From Pelagophyceae sp. CCMP2097 (lineage: Eukaryota > Sar > Pelagophyceae), in contig MU657166.1 in NCBI GenBank assembly GCA_026770575.1, positions 552,507 to 589,815 of the forward strand: a stretch of 37,309 nt of DNA, read 5' to 3'. The notes beneath the pieces were generated by a model. It made no database searches. It had not been told where the DNA came from and saw nothing but the letters and a program-made list of their open reading frames with translations. Positions 21,383 to 31,117 of the stretch are shown one piece after another (positions within the stretch are counted from its first letter, which is position 1; each line of letters begins with the position of its first letter). The position numbers and the translations under genes were made by a program.

Positions 21383-24300
21383 ATGCTATTCGCCTTCGGG
21401 CTCTGCCTGCTGGCATGCAGTAGCGCGCTGCGGCCCGGCGGTGTTTCGCGGTTTCGGCGGAGCGTGGCCGTTGAAGCGGAGCTCCAACTCTTCGTCGCAA
21501 ACTTGGACGTCCGCACAAGCCCAGCCCGACGCAGAGTCCCTGCCATCGGAGATCGCTGTCATCCGCGGCTTCGGGTGTTGACGTTGACGTAGGTGGAGCT
21601 TCGCGGCGCCTTTGAGCACGCCTGCGCCGTCGTCGACGTCCGCGTGCCCCGCGACGCCGCCACCGGTGCGCTTTTCCAAAGGCGGAGAGCGCCGCCGGGG
21701 CGCACCATCATCCGAGAGACCCTCTGGAAAGCAACCGTCTAGAAAGCGACCCATAGGCCGCGGGAAGGGCTATGCTTTCCTCACTACGTCCGTGGAAAAC
21801 TTGGACGGCGACGAGGGCGGCCTATGCACGGCGCGCCGGTTGAACGGCACTAGACTCAGCGGCCGCAAGCTCGTCGTGACGCTGGACCGGCGAGAAGTGT
21901 TTCGGAAGGACGTCGACCTCAACGACAAACTGAAAAGCTGCGGCGCACGCGACGCCGCCGCGCTGCACGCCGCGCGCGGCGCGGCGACGTGGAGCGCCTG
22001 CAACGTGGCCACGGCTCTGCATCGCATCGGTAAGTGACACCTCGCGAGGGGCGCGCTGCTCGAATGTTTGCACCGAGGGGTGTGTGCTGGAACGCCTGCG
22101 CGCACCTTCGGACGAGAGGCGGCGAAGAACACGGGAGACTGATGCCACGGGGCCGTGTCGCATCTCGTCTTGGCCGTACGCGTGATCCACTTTAGGGACG
22201 GAGCGCGGCGCGGGCGCGGACGCGTCGGCCGTCGACGCACTCATCGACCACGCCACGGTTGAGATCAACGCGGGGTCAGTTGTCGCCTAACTGGCCCTCC
22301 TTTGAATGATGTCGTCCTTCCCTTCAAAAGCGCCCGATTCACGCTCGATGGCCGACGCTCCGCCTCGCAGGTCGTTTGATGCGCGGGGCCTCGCCACCGC
22401 GGCCTGGGCCGTGGGCCGTCTCGGCAGCGCCAGGGGCTCGTCGTCTTTCTTCGACGCCGTGATCGCCGCCACAACGACGAGGCTCGGCGACATGAAGACT
22501 CAGGAGTTGGCCAACCTCGCGCACGGTCAGTCGCACGTTTCACCTTCAAGTCTCGCAATTACCGTCATATGTCTCGCGATTCGTCATTCGAGCTGGCCAG
22601 GCTGCGCGCGAGCGGGCCGCTTCGAACTGACGGACGCGCTCGGTGCCGAGGCTCTTCAACGCCCGTTGAAATCTTTCGAGCCGGCGTCGCTGGTGGCGCT
22701 CTGCGGCGCCCTGGCAAAGGCGCCGAGGTCCTCTGCGACGTTGAAAGTCTTGGCGGCGCTCGCGGACGACGCCGCAACGCTCGACGCGCTGGACCAGCGC
22801 GCGCTCTCGGAGACGGTGCGTCTTTTGCACATTTTGTTCCAAACGACATTTTGTTCCAAACGACATTTTGTTCCAAACGACATTTTGTTCCAAACGACAT
22901 TTTGTGGCAAACGACACCTCTGGCGTCCCCAACGGCATCTGTGGCTGGTATCCACCACCTCGTGCGGAAGAGCCTCGGCGTGGATGCACGGGAGCGGCGT
23001 AGGCCCTGTCCGCGTCGCGCGCTTTGGGGCGCGACGAGCATCTCTTCGCTGGCTACGAGAACGCTGCTTATACCGCAGTCCTCGACGCCGTATCGCCGCG
23101 GCTCAACGCGACGTCCATGCCCGCGCGGTCGCTTGCGGCGGCGGCGTCGGCGTACGCAGACTCGGCGCGGCCAGAAATCGTCGAGCGAATCTGCCTCGCG
23201 GCGAGCCTGCGCCTCGCAGAAGTCGAGCCCTGGGAGGTTGCGCGACTCGTTTCCGCGGCGGCCAAGGCGGGGGCAGTGCCCGTTGAAATGTTTTGCGCAG
23301 TCGCCGAACTTTCAACAGAGCGCCTCGCCGCCTTCGACGCAGACGCGCTCACCGACGTGGTGCGTCCGCAGTCACCCTCGCGGCCAGGCCCGTTGCAGGC
23401 ATCCTTGTGGAAACGTAGGTTGGAGCCTTTTGCAAATGTCGATTGCACTCGGCAAAGCTCTTCGGCGCCGTGGCTCTAGAAGTCGTGCGGCGCGCCGACG
23501 CCCTGGAGCCGCGCCACCTTGCGGTGACGGCGGCGAGCTTCGTACGGAGGGCCGGCGTCCTTTTGAGGCGAGGCGCTTGCCCTTTGAAAGGCGCGGCGAG
23601 TGGCGTGGCGCGCGGCGAGTGGCGTGGCTCGGCGACTGTCGGCCACGACTCGATTTCGCTTTTTAGGCGACTGTCGGCCACGACTCGATTTCGCTTTTCG
23701 AAGCGGTCGGCCGCGCGGCGGAGCGCCGCGCCGGCGACTTTAAAGGCGGTACGCCTGCTCGCTCGCACAGCGCGAGGGACGGCCCTGACGGCTCTTCCGA
23801 CTGACTGTCCTTGTTCGCAGGCGAATTGGCGCGGCTCGCGTCGGTGCGATGGCCTCTCATGTCAAAGTGGAGACGAACCCAATGATGCCGGTGCGGAGGC
23901 GAACCCTTGGCATAGGCGCTTGCCATCGCGCGCGCGCTCAAGCCGTCGACGTTTCAAGTCGTCTTGAGCGCGGTGAGAAGCGACCTAGGCGATGGCGCGA
24001 CTCTGGGAGCGTCGTGCACCTTCTCCCTCGTGAGGTCGCCTCCCACCTAGGTCGCTTCTCGACGCGCAGAGTTCGGGCCGCTGGTACGCGAACGTCTCCT
24101 CTCGACGTGTCTTGTTCCAAGGAATTCCGGAAACGTCCCAAGGAATTCCGGAAACTTCCCTTTCAGGACCTGGCTCGGTTGCACAACGCGGTCATGTTCG
24201 CCCAAGCGAACAAATTCCCGGCCGTGGACGCAGTCCTCGCCGACGCCACGAAGAGGGCCTACGTCGAGACGGCGCGGCCTCTGTTCCACCGCGCGTTGAA

Positions 24301-24889
24301 GTCGTTTGAAGAGCACATGTACCTCGAAGCAGGTGCGCCCATCAGCAACCGCGATTCGTCGAGTCGTTTCGAGACTCAGGTTGGGAGTCCGAGTTGCACG
24401 TTACGGAGCAGGGCCTCCGGCTTGAAATGGCCCGGCCGGCGGACAAAGTGGCCATCATATTCGACTTGCCACAGAATTTTGTCGTGAGTGGCGTCCCGTG
24501 GCTCTTTTACTGAACATATGTACACTTTTGGAGCCTTGGGATTGGCTCAAAAACTCGACGACGGCTCTGCATACCGGATATAGGTCGAGCTGGACGGGTC
24601 CCTGGCTCTGTGGCAAAAGTCGACTCTGTCGCGCAGCGCGAACAAGTCGGAGAGCATGGAGTCCAAGTTCAAGAAGAGAGTGCTCCGCCGCCTCGGCTGG
24701 CACCGCATCGTCGCCTGCGGCGGCCGCCACAACCTCTGCGCTCAAGCCAACTTCCAGCAGAGCGTCCTCTCCGCGGACGGGTGGCGCCTGGCGCGCGTGA
24801 CGTATAGGGACTGGACTCGTGCAAAAGACAATTCGGACACGAGCCAACGCACAACCTTCGTCGATGCCAAGATCGCAGAGCTGCGGTGA
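21383..24889 (+). CDS. RRM plus helical-repeat plus RAP-domain organelle RNA-binding protein, 14 exons
   Basis: Exons 21383-21508, 21593-21665, 21757-22029, 22196-22274, 22371-22525, 22601-22815, 23003-23359, 23419-23556, 23667-23748, 23821-23843, 23916-23972, 24167-24332, 24380-24483 and 24584-24889: 717 residues in a single phase-consistent chain. The N-terminus MLFAFGLCLLACSSALRPGG looks like a signal peptide with a plastid-type junction. An RRM follows (RNP2 LFVANL; RNP1 GRGKGYAFL), with a short loop 1 that makes the first donor uncertain. The middle repeats Ala/Leu-rich helical pairs (LATAAWAVGRLG, ELANLAHG, LARLHNAVMFA) as in FASTK/heptatricopeptide-like proteins. The C-terminus is a RAP domain (KVAIIFDLPQNFV; FKKRVLRRLGWHRI; VTYRDWTRA). 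Such proteins process or stabilise organelle RNA. Target RNA and organelle are inferred. The gene converges on the oxygenase gene, with 68 bases between. Confidence 0.75.
22831..22915 (+). repeat. 17-nt minisatellite in an intron, five copies
   Basis: ATTTTGTTCCAAACGAC is repeated at 22831, 22848, 22865 and 22882, with a variant (GTGGC for GTTCC) at 22899. It begins 15 bases inside the intron that starts at 22816. The perfect identity of four copies points to recent expansion. Confidence 0.95.
23591..23698 (+). repeat. Two stacked duplications, one spanning an intron-exon border
   Basis: A 19-nt unit (GCGCGGCGAGTGGCGTGGC) is doubled at 23591 and 23610. A 33-nt unit is doubled at 23631-23663 and 23666-23698 with only TA between. 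The second 33-nt copy is the start of an exon (frame reads ATVGHDSISLF). The first copy ends in the polypyrimidine tract, and the TA plus the first G of the second copy complete the TAG acceptor. Confidence 0.85.
23973..24069 (+). mobile_element. Intron-located element with perfect 15-bp terminal inverted repeats (introner-like)
   Basis: GAGAAGCGACCTAGG at 23975-23989 is the exact reverse complement of CCTAGGTCGCTTCTC at 24046-24060. The left repeat follows directly on the GT donor at 23973; the right one is followed by GACGCGCAG, which can serve as acceptor. The exon before (…STFQVVLSA) ends in phase 0. The gene model either splices from here to 24166 or uses a tiny exon after the element. 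Confidence 0.6.
24117..24158 (+). repeat. 21-nt direct repeat, two copies
   Basis: CCAAGGAATTCCGGAAAC starts at 24117 and 24138; each copy holds a palindromic GGAATTCC. It lies in the intronic sequence just upstream of the 24167 exon. Confidence 0.8.
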
Positions 24890-24957
24890 GCCCGTACTAA
24901 CTCGCGTCTCCGCCCGAGAGTCGAACGGATGTGTTACTTGAGATCCCGGGGGAGGGC

Positions 24958-26643
24958 TCACTTGCAAGTCCGGCGTTGGCGTTTATTGGTCTTCTGCCCT
25001 TGTTTCTTCTTCGAAGGAGCCCCACGCGCGTTGGCCGACGGCGGCCGGCCGCCTTGAGAAGGTGCGCCGCCTTGAGACGGCGGCCGGCCGCCCGACGGGC
25101 CGCCTTGAGACTTTCCGCCCTGCGACTGCGGCTTTCCCCGCATCGCGTGCGACGGCGCGCCGCCCTGCGACGATGCCGCCTCGTCTTCGTCTTCGTCTTC
25201 GTCGTTGGAATACTTGTACAAAACCTCGGTCCGTACCACGTACTTGTAGCCTTTCAGGACGGCAGCACCTTCGTGGATCAAAGACCCGCGCGCGTCGCCG
25301 TGCGGGAAGAAGAGCACGGCGCCCTGCCTCGGGGCGACGGCCTCGACGGAGATGCCCGGTGTGTCAGGAGCGTTGTAAAAGGCAGTGGCGCCACCGTCAA
25401 AGTCGTCGTTGAGGTATATTAAAGCAGTCAGTCTCGACGTGCGGTCGCCAAAGGCGTCGTAGACGTAAACATCGTTCGCGTCGAGGGCGGACCCGGGCCA
25501 GGCGCCGTCGACGTGGGGTCTGTATGTTCCTCCGACTCCGTATTCGTAAAAGCGCCAACGTCTGTTCAACCCACAAAGTTCACCAACGCCCACGGCCTTG
25601 CCCGAAGCGTCGCGGCAGTCTTCATATGACTGCGGCAAGTGGCTTCCGAGGCGTTTGAAGACGGCATCGTTGAGCGCTTCGTCCGCCACCCAAACCACGT
25701 TCATCGAACGCTCGCCAGAGCTGCGCTGGCGGGCCTCCACCACCGCCGCTGCAGTCTTGGTATCGGCATCAGAGTCATCAGAGTCGCTGTCCATCAGGCA
25801 GCTAAAAGTTGATTCTTTCGGGTCGGCCGAAGTTGCCCTCAAAGCCATCTCCAAAGGCTCGTCGCGCTCAAAGCCCAGAGAGCGCACTGCCTGAAGGAGC
25901 TCCTCGCACTCGTCGCGCGCCAGCACCTAATCAGTCGGCGTCGGAACACTGCCGGTATCGAGATAGGGATCCAGACGCATTGCCACCACCAACGCACGTC
26001 GACGCATACAAAGGCGCCCGGCACTTTCGGGTGGTCTTTGCGTCGGACCCTTGCCGCCGCGGCCTCTTCTGCAGCGGCGTCGGAGCCGACGGTGACTGCA
26101 CCTTGCCTTGAGGCCCAAATCGACAAATCGAATCGATTCGGCGGCTGGCGGTCCGCCGCCTTTTCCCGGCGCGTGACGAAGAACTTTTCGCGCGCGAGGT
26201 CCGGGCTGGTGGTGGCGTCGTGGATGCGCAATGGGCGAGGCTCCCAAGGGGGATGTTTGACTACGTCAATCGTATCCGTCGGGACGTCGCCGACGCCGAC
26301 GCACGCCGCCAGCCGCAGCAGCAGCCACAGCACCTACACGGGGTCTGACGGTTGCTCGACAGCCATAGGAAGGCATTCTCACGAGTCGTGCGTCAGGGCC
26401 GTCGTCGAGTTGGCCCGCGAGTCTCGTCCAGCGCTGCAAAGACCCCAGCTTGGTCAAATTCGGTGCCGCCGCGGCGAGTTGAGCGAGTTGGGCCAGCGAA
26501 TTTGCGGCGGTGCGGAAGTCGTGCGAGTCGAGGGCCTCTGATATTTCGTTGGATAGCTTCCGCGAGATCTTTGCAGAAGACAGCGTCAAAGCCTTTGCAG
26601 ACTGCGCCCCAGCAGCCGACGTAGACTGCGCCAGAGCCGACAT
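24958..26643 (-). CDS. 2-oxoglutarate/Fe(II) oxygenase of the prolyl 4-hydroxylase type, three exons
   Basis: Exons 26643-26383, 26333-25998 and 25926-24958 (introns GTGAGA...TGTAG and GTGCGT...TTAG), all in phase 0, 521 residues. The catalytic domain shows the iron ligands in HVDGAW (H337, D339) and LIHEG (H417), and the 2-oxoglutarate-binding Arg in YVVRTEVLY (R431). It uses O2 and 2-oxoglutarate to hydroxylate a side chain, probably proline; the substrate is unknown. Exon 1 encodes a helical Ala/Leu/Ser-rich region. The second exon begins at a GTG right after a splice acceptor, so its hydrophobic VLWLLLRLAACVG is internal and not a signal peptide, unless an alternative start exists. The C-terminal ~85 residues are an acidic run (NDEDEDEDE) and then SQGG/PSQGG repeats ending in Lys/Arg, probably disordered. 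Confidence 0.8.
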
Positions 26644-26761
26644 GGCTGGCCTCCAAGCTCGTCGTCGTCGGTGCAGGAGACGATGAGGTTTTTTGTCGCG
26701 ATCGCCAACTTTTGGGCGATTTCGACACCAACGCGGTTGCATCCCGTCGTCGGATGCGACG
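26644..26761. promoter_or_regulatory. Short bidirectional promoter, oxygenase / formyltransferase
   Basis: Only 118 bases separate the two divergent ATGs. It contains AACTTTTGGGCGATTTCG (26707-26724), a loose match to the TTTCGGCGA motif of the left-hand genes. Confidence 0.4.
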
Positions 26762-28028
26762 ATGCTCGCTTTGATGTTGTTGCTGCGGTCCGCGTCGCCG
26801 CTGCGGCCGGCGGCGCGCAGGCTCTTCTCGACGCGCCTAAATGCGGAGAAGAAGAGGCTCATCTTCCTCGGGTCGCCAGGTCCGTCGAACCAAAGTCTCT
26901 ACTCGCATAAGACATTTCCTAGGCGTGGCGGCGCAGACGCTGCAGGGCCTGCTAGACGCTTCTCGATTGGACGGCGCCTGCTTCGACGTCGTCGGGGCAG
27001 TGTCGCAGCCGCCGGCGGCAAAGGGCAGAAAGAAAGTCGTCCAGAGGTCGGAAGTGCACGCCCTCGCCGAGGACAACGACCTGCCGACGCTGACGCCAGA
27101 ATCGGCGCGCGATTTGGTCTTTCTTGATGCTTTGAGGGACCTCAGGCCCGACGTCTTCGTGACTGCCGCTTACGGCCAATTCCTCCCAAAGAAGTTGCTC
27201 GAAATCGCCCCCTTTGGCACTTTGAACATCCACCCGAGCCTTTTACCACGGTGGCGCGGCGCAGCACCGCTGCAGCGGTCGTTGGAGGCCGGCGACAATT
27301 TAGTCGGAGTGACCGTATTACAAACCGTGCTCGCAATGGACGCGGGCCCAATCGTCGCGCAGCATTCGCAGGCCGTGCGCGAGGGCGACGACGCAGAAGC
27401 TTTGCTCACGGAGTTGTTCGCAAAAGGCGTCGACCTCTTAGTCGCTGCGCTGCCCGCGCTGTTTGACGGCACTTTAGTCATGCAATTGCAAAAGGACGCC
27501 GAAGCCACGGTGCGACCCTCGCGCCTCTCCCGCCCGTGAGACGCACGCAGGCGGCGCCGAAGCTCGCGCGCGACGACGGGCGACTCGACCTGCTCGCGCC
27601 CGTCGACGTGGGTTCCTGAAGCCCCGCCGTGCCGCACCCGACGGCCGCACTAGGACGAGTCGCGGACGATTGCGGCGCGGGAGTCGCGGACGATCGCGGC
27701 GCGGGCGCGCGACAAGGTCCGCGCGTTTGCCGGCTGGCCGGGCACATTCGTCGACGTGCGCATCGGCGCTGCTGAAGCCGTGCGGCTCAAGGTCCTCGCG
27801 GCGCGGCTCCCGGGCGCCAACGACGCCGCGCGCGACGGCGCCTCGACCAACGCCGGCGCCTGCGCGCTCTCGGCTCTCGGCGACGCGTTGCTCGTATCCT
27901 GCGCCGACGGCTCGACGCTCGCGCTTTTGACTGTCCAAAAGCCCAACGGCAAACCCATGCCTGTCGCCGCCTTCTGGAACGGCCTCCGCGGCGAACCCCT
28001 CGCCGTCGTCGAACCCCTTGTCGTTTGA
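26762..28028 (+). CDS. MTFMT: Methionyl-tRNA formyltransferase, probably mitochondrial, four exons
   Basis: Exons 26762-26879, 26923-27509, 27551-27607 and 27654-28028; all phases close, 378 residues. It formylates initiator Met-tRNA with 10-formyl-THF for organelle translation. Family marks in order: LIFLGSPG…VAAQTLQGLL, VVGAVSQPPA, VTAAYGQFLPKKLLE, the signature NIHPSLLPRWRGAAPLQRS (about 140-158, with the catalytic Asn/His), MDAGPIV, and the C-terminal KVRAFAGWPGTF before a small beta domain. The N-terminus MLALMLLLRSASPLRPAARR is Arg-rich with no acidic residue, as expected of a mitochondrial presequence. A plastid copy should exist elsewhere if the cell is photosynthetic. A 24-nt tandem duplication opens the last exon. 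Confidence 0.92.
27657..27704 (+). repeat. 24-nt in-frame duplication at the start of the last FMT exon
   Basis: Units at 27657 and 27681 differ by one base (GATTGC versus GATCGC) and both encode ESRTIAAR, just before KVRAFAGWPGT. The insertion lengthens the linker between the two FMT domains. Confidence 0.85.
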
Positions 28029-28456
28029 GGCGCCCTGGTGGCGCCGACGGAAGACCCTAAGATGAAGGCCGCCGGACGACTCGAATGCGCACCATCTCTA
28101 CTCAAATTTGGAAGATCGTCCGGGCGCTCGCCCCCTCTGGTCGTCGCTCTGCGTCTGCGTCGCTCTGCGTCTGCGTCGCTCTGCGTCTGCGTCGCTCTGC
28201 GTCTGCAGCGCGAGAGGTTGAGAACCACCATGGGGTGTGCAAGGTTTGAACAAATCTATGCACCAAACCTTTTGGTGGGTTCTCGTCCATGGTTACCACC
28301 GCCTCGCCCCAAGTTTGGGTTGGATATAGGATGGATACAAGGGATGTCGACGCCTCGCCTCAAATTAGAGTGCGAGCTCGAAAAGTAAGTCGATTAGTCG
28401 GGCATACCCTATCGGGCCAGCCCCACCCAGGGTGGATCTTAAGCAAGGAAGTCCAC
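28029..28456. other. Convergent intergenic region with a minisatellite
   Basis: Lies between the 3' ends of the formyltransferase and WD40 genes. It holds the 16-nt repeat at 28143-28206 and no supported gene. Short open frames here have no family resemblance. Confidence 0.5.
28143..28206 (+). repeat. 16-nt minisatellite, four perfect copies
   Basis: Unit GTCGCTCTGCGTCTGC starts at 28143, 28159, 28175 and 28191. It is intergenic. Confidence 0.95.
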
Positions 28457-29675
28457 CTACGGACGGCACACATGCCCCTCGCCAAGAACATTCCAGAGCC
28501 GCGCTGTCTTGTCGCTGCTCGCCGTCACGACGTGCTTGCCGTCGGACGAGAACGCGCAGCTTCGGATAGCGCCGGTGTGCCCTTCAAGCGTCTTCTGAAG
28601 AGCACCAGTCTCGGCGTCCCAGAGCCGTAACGCCTTGTCGTAGCCCGCCGTCGCGACGCGCTTGCCGTCGGGCGAGAACGCGCAGCTGAAGATTAAGCCG
28701 GAGTGCCCCTCGAGCATTGTTCAGCAGCGCGCCCGTCTCGGCGTCCCAGAGCCGCGCCGTCTCGTCGTCGACCGTCGTCACGAGGACCTTGCCGTCGGGC
28801 GAGAACTCGCAGCTCCAGACGGCGCCGGTGTGCCCCTCGAGCGTCGTCACCAGCGCGCCCGTCTCGGCGTCCCAGAGCCGCGCTGTCTCGTCCTGGCTCG
28901 CCGTCACGATGCGCGTGCCGCTGGGCGACCACGCGCAGCTCATGACTTCGCCGTCGTGCCCCTCGAGCATCGCGTGCAGCGCGCCCGTCTCGGTGTCCCA
29001 GAGCCGCGCAATATCGTCACAGCTCCATGTCACGATGCGCGTGCCGTCGAACGAGAACGCGCAATAGACGGGGCCGATGCGCCCCTCGAGCGTCGTCTGC
29101 AGCGCGCCTGTTTCGGCGTCCCAGAGCCGCGCCGTCTCCGAGTTCGCCGTCACGAGGCGCTTGCCGTCGGGCGAGAACGCGCAGCTCTCGACGTCGCCGA
29201 GGTGCCCCTCGAGCGTCAGCTGTAGCGCGCCCGTCTCGGTGTCCCAGAGCCGCGCCGTCTCTTCGTTGCTCCATGTCACGATGCGCTTGCCGTCGGGCGA
29301 GAACGCGCAGCCGCAGTCTTCGCAGACTTCACTGGTGTCCCACTCGAGCGTCGCCTCCAGCGCGCCCGTCTCGGCGTCCCAGAGCCTCACCGACTTGTCG
29401 GTGCTCGCCGTCGCGATGCGCTTGCCGTCGGGCGAGAGCGCGCAGCTCAGGACGCCGGTGTGGCCCTCGAGGATTGCGGTGCCCTTCAAAATCCGGTCCT
29501 GCCAGATGAGCTTGCGCACCACCAGCGCCACTGCTCGCGCACCTCGAGCGATTGTTTTCGTCACATAAAGCCCGTTCGTCGATGCCGCCTGCCGCAGGAT
29601 GATCGTGACAAGGTCGCTCTGCTCGAACACCGCGAGGACCGGCAGAGGAACCGGCCGCACCGCGACGCTGCGCAT
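28457..29675 (-). CDS. WD40-repeat protein, eight repeats, frameshifted after repeat six
   Basis: Single minus-strand frame from the ATG at 29675 through six ~41-residue WD40 repeats of the bacterial-like type (LEGHTG…CAFSPDGKRIVTAS…ARLWDAETGALQTT). Then the frame moves: repeats seven and eight (GHSGLIFSCAFSPDGKRVAT; GHTGAIRSCAFSSDGKHVVT) and the end …RLWNVLGEGHVCRP lie in another frame, down to the stop at 28457. The border near 28717-28722 has one base more than the equivalent place in the other repeats. The N-terminal ~65 residues precede the propeller as in its neighbour and may be F-box-like. WD40 propellers act as protein-binding platforms; the partner is unknown. It is a broken paralogue or carries a sequence error. 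No introns were seen, unlike most neighbours. Confidence 0.75.
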
Positions 29676-29886
29676 TCTCTCGGTGTTTGCTTAAAATTTA
29701 ATAAAAATCTCTATAAAAATCTTTCGTCGACGTCACTCGGATTTCCGGTCGATTACACAAAGCTTACACTCGCTCGGACCGTCCGGGGGGGCCTTCGCCC
29801 CTCCACGTGCCCTCGGCTTCGCGCGGCGTGCTCCGAGGCGCCATGGCGCGCCCCGCCGCCGCGCGGCTTCGGTGCTCCGCGTGCTG
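29676..29886. promoter_or_regulatory. Bidirectional promoter of the two WD40 paralogues
   Basis: 211 bases between divergent ATGs. An AT-rich core near 29690-29730 contains CTATAAAAATC and a repeated AAAAATCT, standing out from the GC-rich surroundings. Confidence 0.45.
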
Positions 29887-30984
29887 ATGAACGTGGACGT
29901 CGTGGCTCACATCCTGCTGTCGGTCGAAGTCTGGGACCCCATAAATTTGAGCGCGCTCGTTTTATCGCGGCGCATCAGAGACGCCGTGCTCGTCGCCGCG
30001 CGCCAGTGCATCGAGCCGCTCCGTCGGCCGCTCGCGTGGGCGCACAAGGTTGCCAAGGGCTGCGCGATCTTTCAAGGGCACGCCAGCGGCGTCGTGAGCT
30101 GCGCGTTCTCGCCCGACGGCAAGCGCATCGCGACGGCGAGCCAGGACAGGACGGTGCGGCTCTGGGACGCCGAGACGGGCGCGCTGCAGATGATTCTCGA
30201 GGGGCACGACGACACCGTCGAATGCTGCGCGTTCTCGCCCGACGGCAAGCGCCTCGCGACGGCGAGCTACGACAGGACGACGCGTCTCTGGGACGCGGAG
30301 ACGGGCGTGCTGCAGGCGATGCTCGAGGGACACACCGACTTCGTCAACAGCTGCGCGTTCTCGCCTGACGGCAAGCGCGTCGTGACGGCGAGCTCCGACT
30401 TTACGGCGCGGCTCTGGGACGCCGAGACGGGCGCGCTGCAGGCGATGCTCGACGAGGAACAAGGACTCTGCCTCTATAGCTGCGCGTTTTCGCCCGACGG
30501 CGTGCGCGTCGTGACGGGGAGCGATACTTGGGCGGTGCTCTGGGACGCCGCGACGGGCGCGATGCTGACGACGCTCGAATATGCCGACGAATCTGCCAGC
30601 GAGGCCGTCAACAGCTGCGCGTTCTCGCCCGACGGCCGGCGCGTCGTGACGGCGACTAGCCACAGCATTTACACCGACGACGACGGCGAGCTTAGCTCTG
30701 GGACGGCACAGCTCTGGGACGTCGAGACGGGCGCGCTGGAGACGATACTCGAAGGGCACACCGGCATCGTCTGGAGCTGCGCGTTCTCGCCCGACGGCAA
30801 GCGCGTCGTGACGGCGAGCTCCGACGAGACGGCGCGGCTCTGGGACGCCGAGACGGGCGCGCTGCAGCGGACGCTCGTGGGGCACACCGGCGAAGTCCGG
30901 TGCTGCGCGTACTCGCCCGACGGCCGGCGCGTCGCGACGGCGAGCACCGACGGCACGGTGCGGCTCTGGGGCGTCGACCTCTAA
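29887..30984 (+). CDS. WD40-repeat protein, seven repeats, F-box-like N-terminus
   Basis: Intact single exon, 365 residues. The first ATG in frame (29887) begins a ~60-residue region (MNVDVVAHILLSVEVWDPIN) whose leucine pattern recalls an F-box, so a role as an SCF-type substrate adaptor is possible but weak. Seven WD40 repeats follow, enough for one beta-propeller. Most read GHxxxVxSCAFSPDGKR…LWDAETGALQ and are nearly identical at DNA level. Repeats four and five are diverged; repeat five carries an acidic insert (YTDDDGEL). It is the head-to-head paralogue of the minus-strand WD40 gene. Lack of introns and repeat homogeneity suggest recent amplification or acquisition. Confidence 0.85.
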   Translation: MNVDVVAHILLSVEVWDPINLSALVLSRRIRDAVLVAARQCIEPLRRPLAWAHKVAKGCAIFQGHASGVVSCAFSPDGKRIATASQDRTVRLWDAETGALQMILEGHDDTVECCAFSPDGKRLATASYDRTTRLWDAETGVLQAMLEGHTDFVNSCAFSPDGKRVVTASSDFTARLWDAETGALQAMLDEEQGLCLYSCAFSPDGVRVVTGSDTWAVLWDAATGAMLTTLEYADESASEAVNSCAFSPDGRRVVTATSHSIYTDDDGELSSGTAQLWDVETGALETILEGHTGIVWSCAFSPDGKRVVTASSDETARLWDAETGALQRTLVGHTGEVRCCAYSPDGRRVATASTDGTVRLWGVDL

Positions 30985-31117
30985 TGTACGCTTCCCCGGA
31001 TTCCCCCCATGCGGTTCGGATGCGCGACGTACATGTCACTGCTCGGATGCGCGGTACTTGGGCCGGCGTCGGAGATGGGGGGTATTCCGATTTGATTAAT
31101 TGCCGTGTCCTTTGGCG

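Noticed and set aside
22831..22915. CRISPR-like array
   Set aside because: The 17-nt units are directly adjacent with no spacers, in a eukaryotic intron.
25998..26333. A separate secreted protein starting with a hydrophobic leader at 26333
   Set aside because: The first codon is GTG directly after a TGTAG acceptor, and the upstream exon (26643-26383) joins in phase 0. I treat it as an internal exon of the oxygenase gene.
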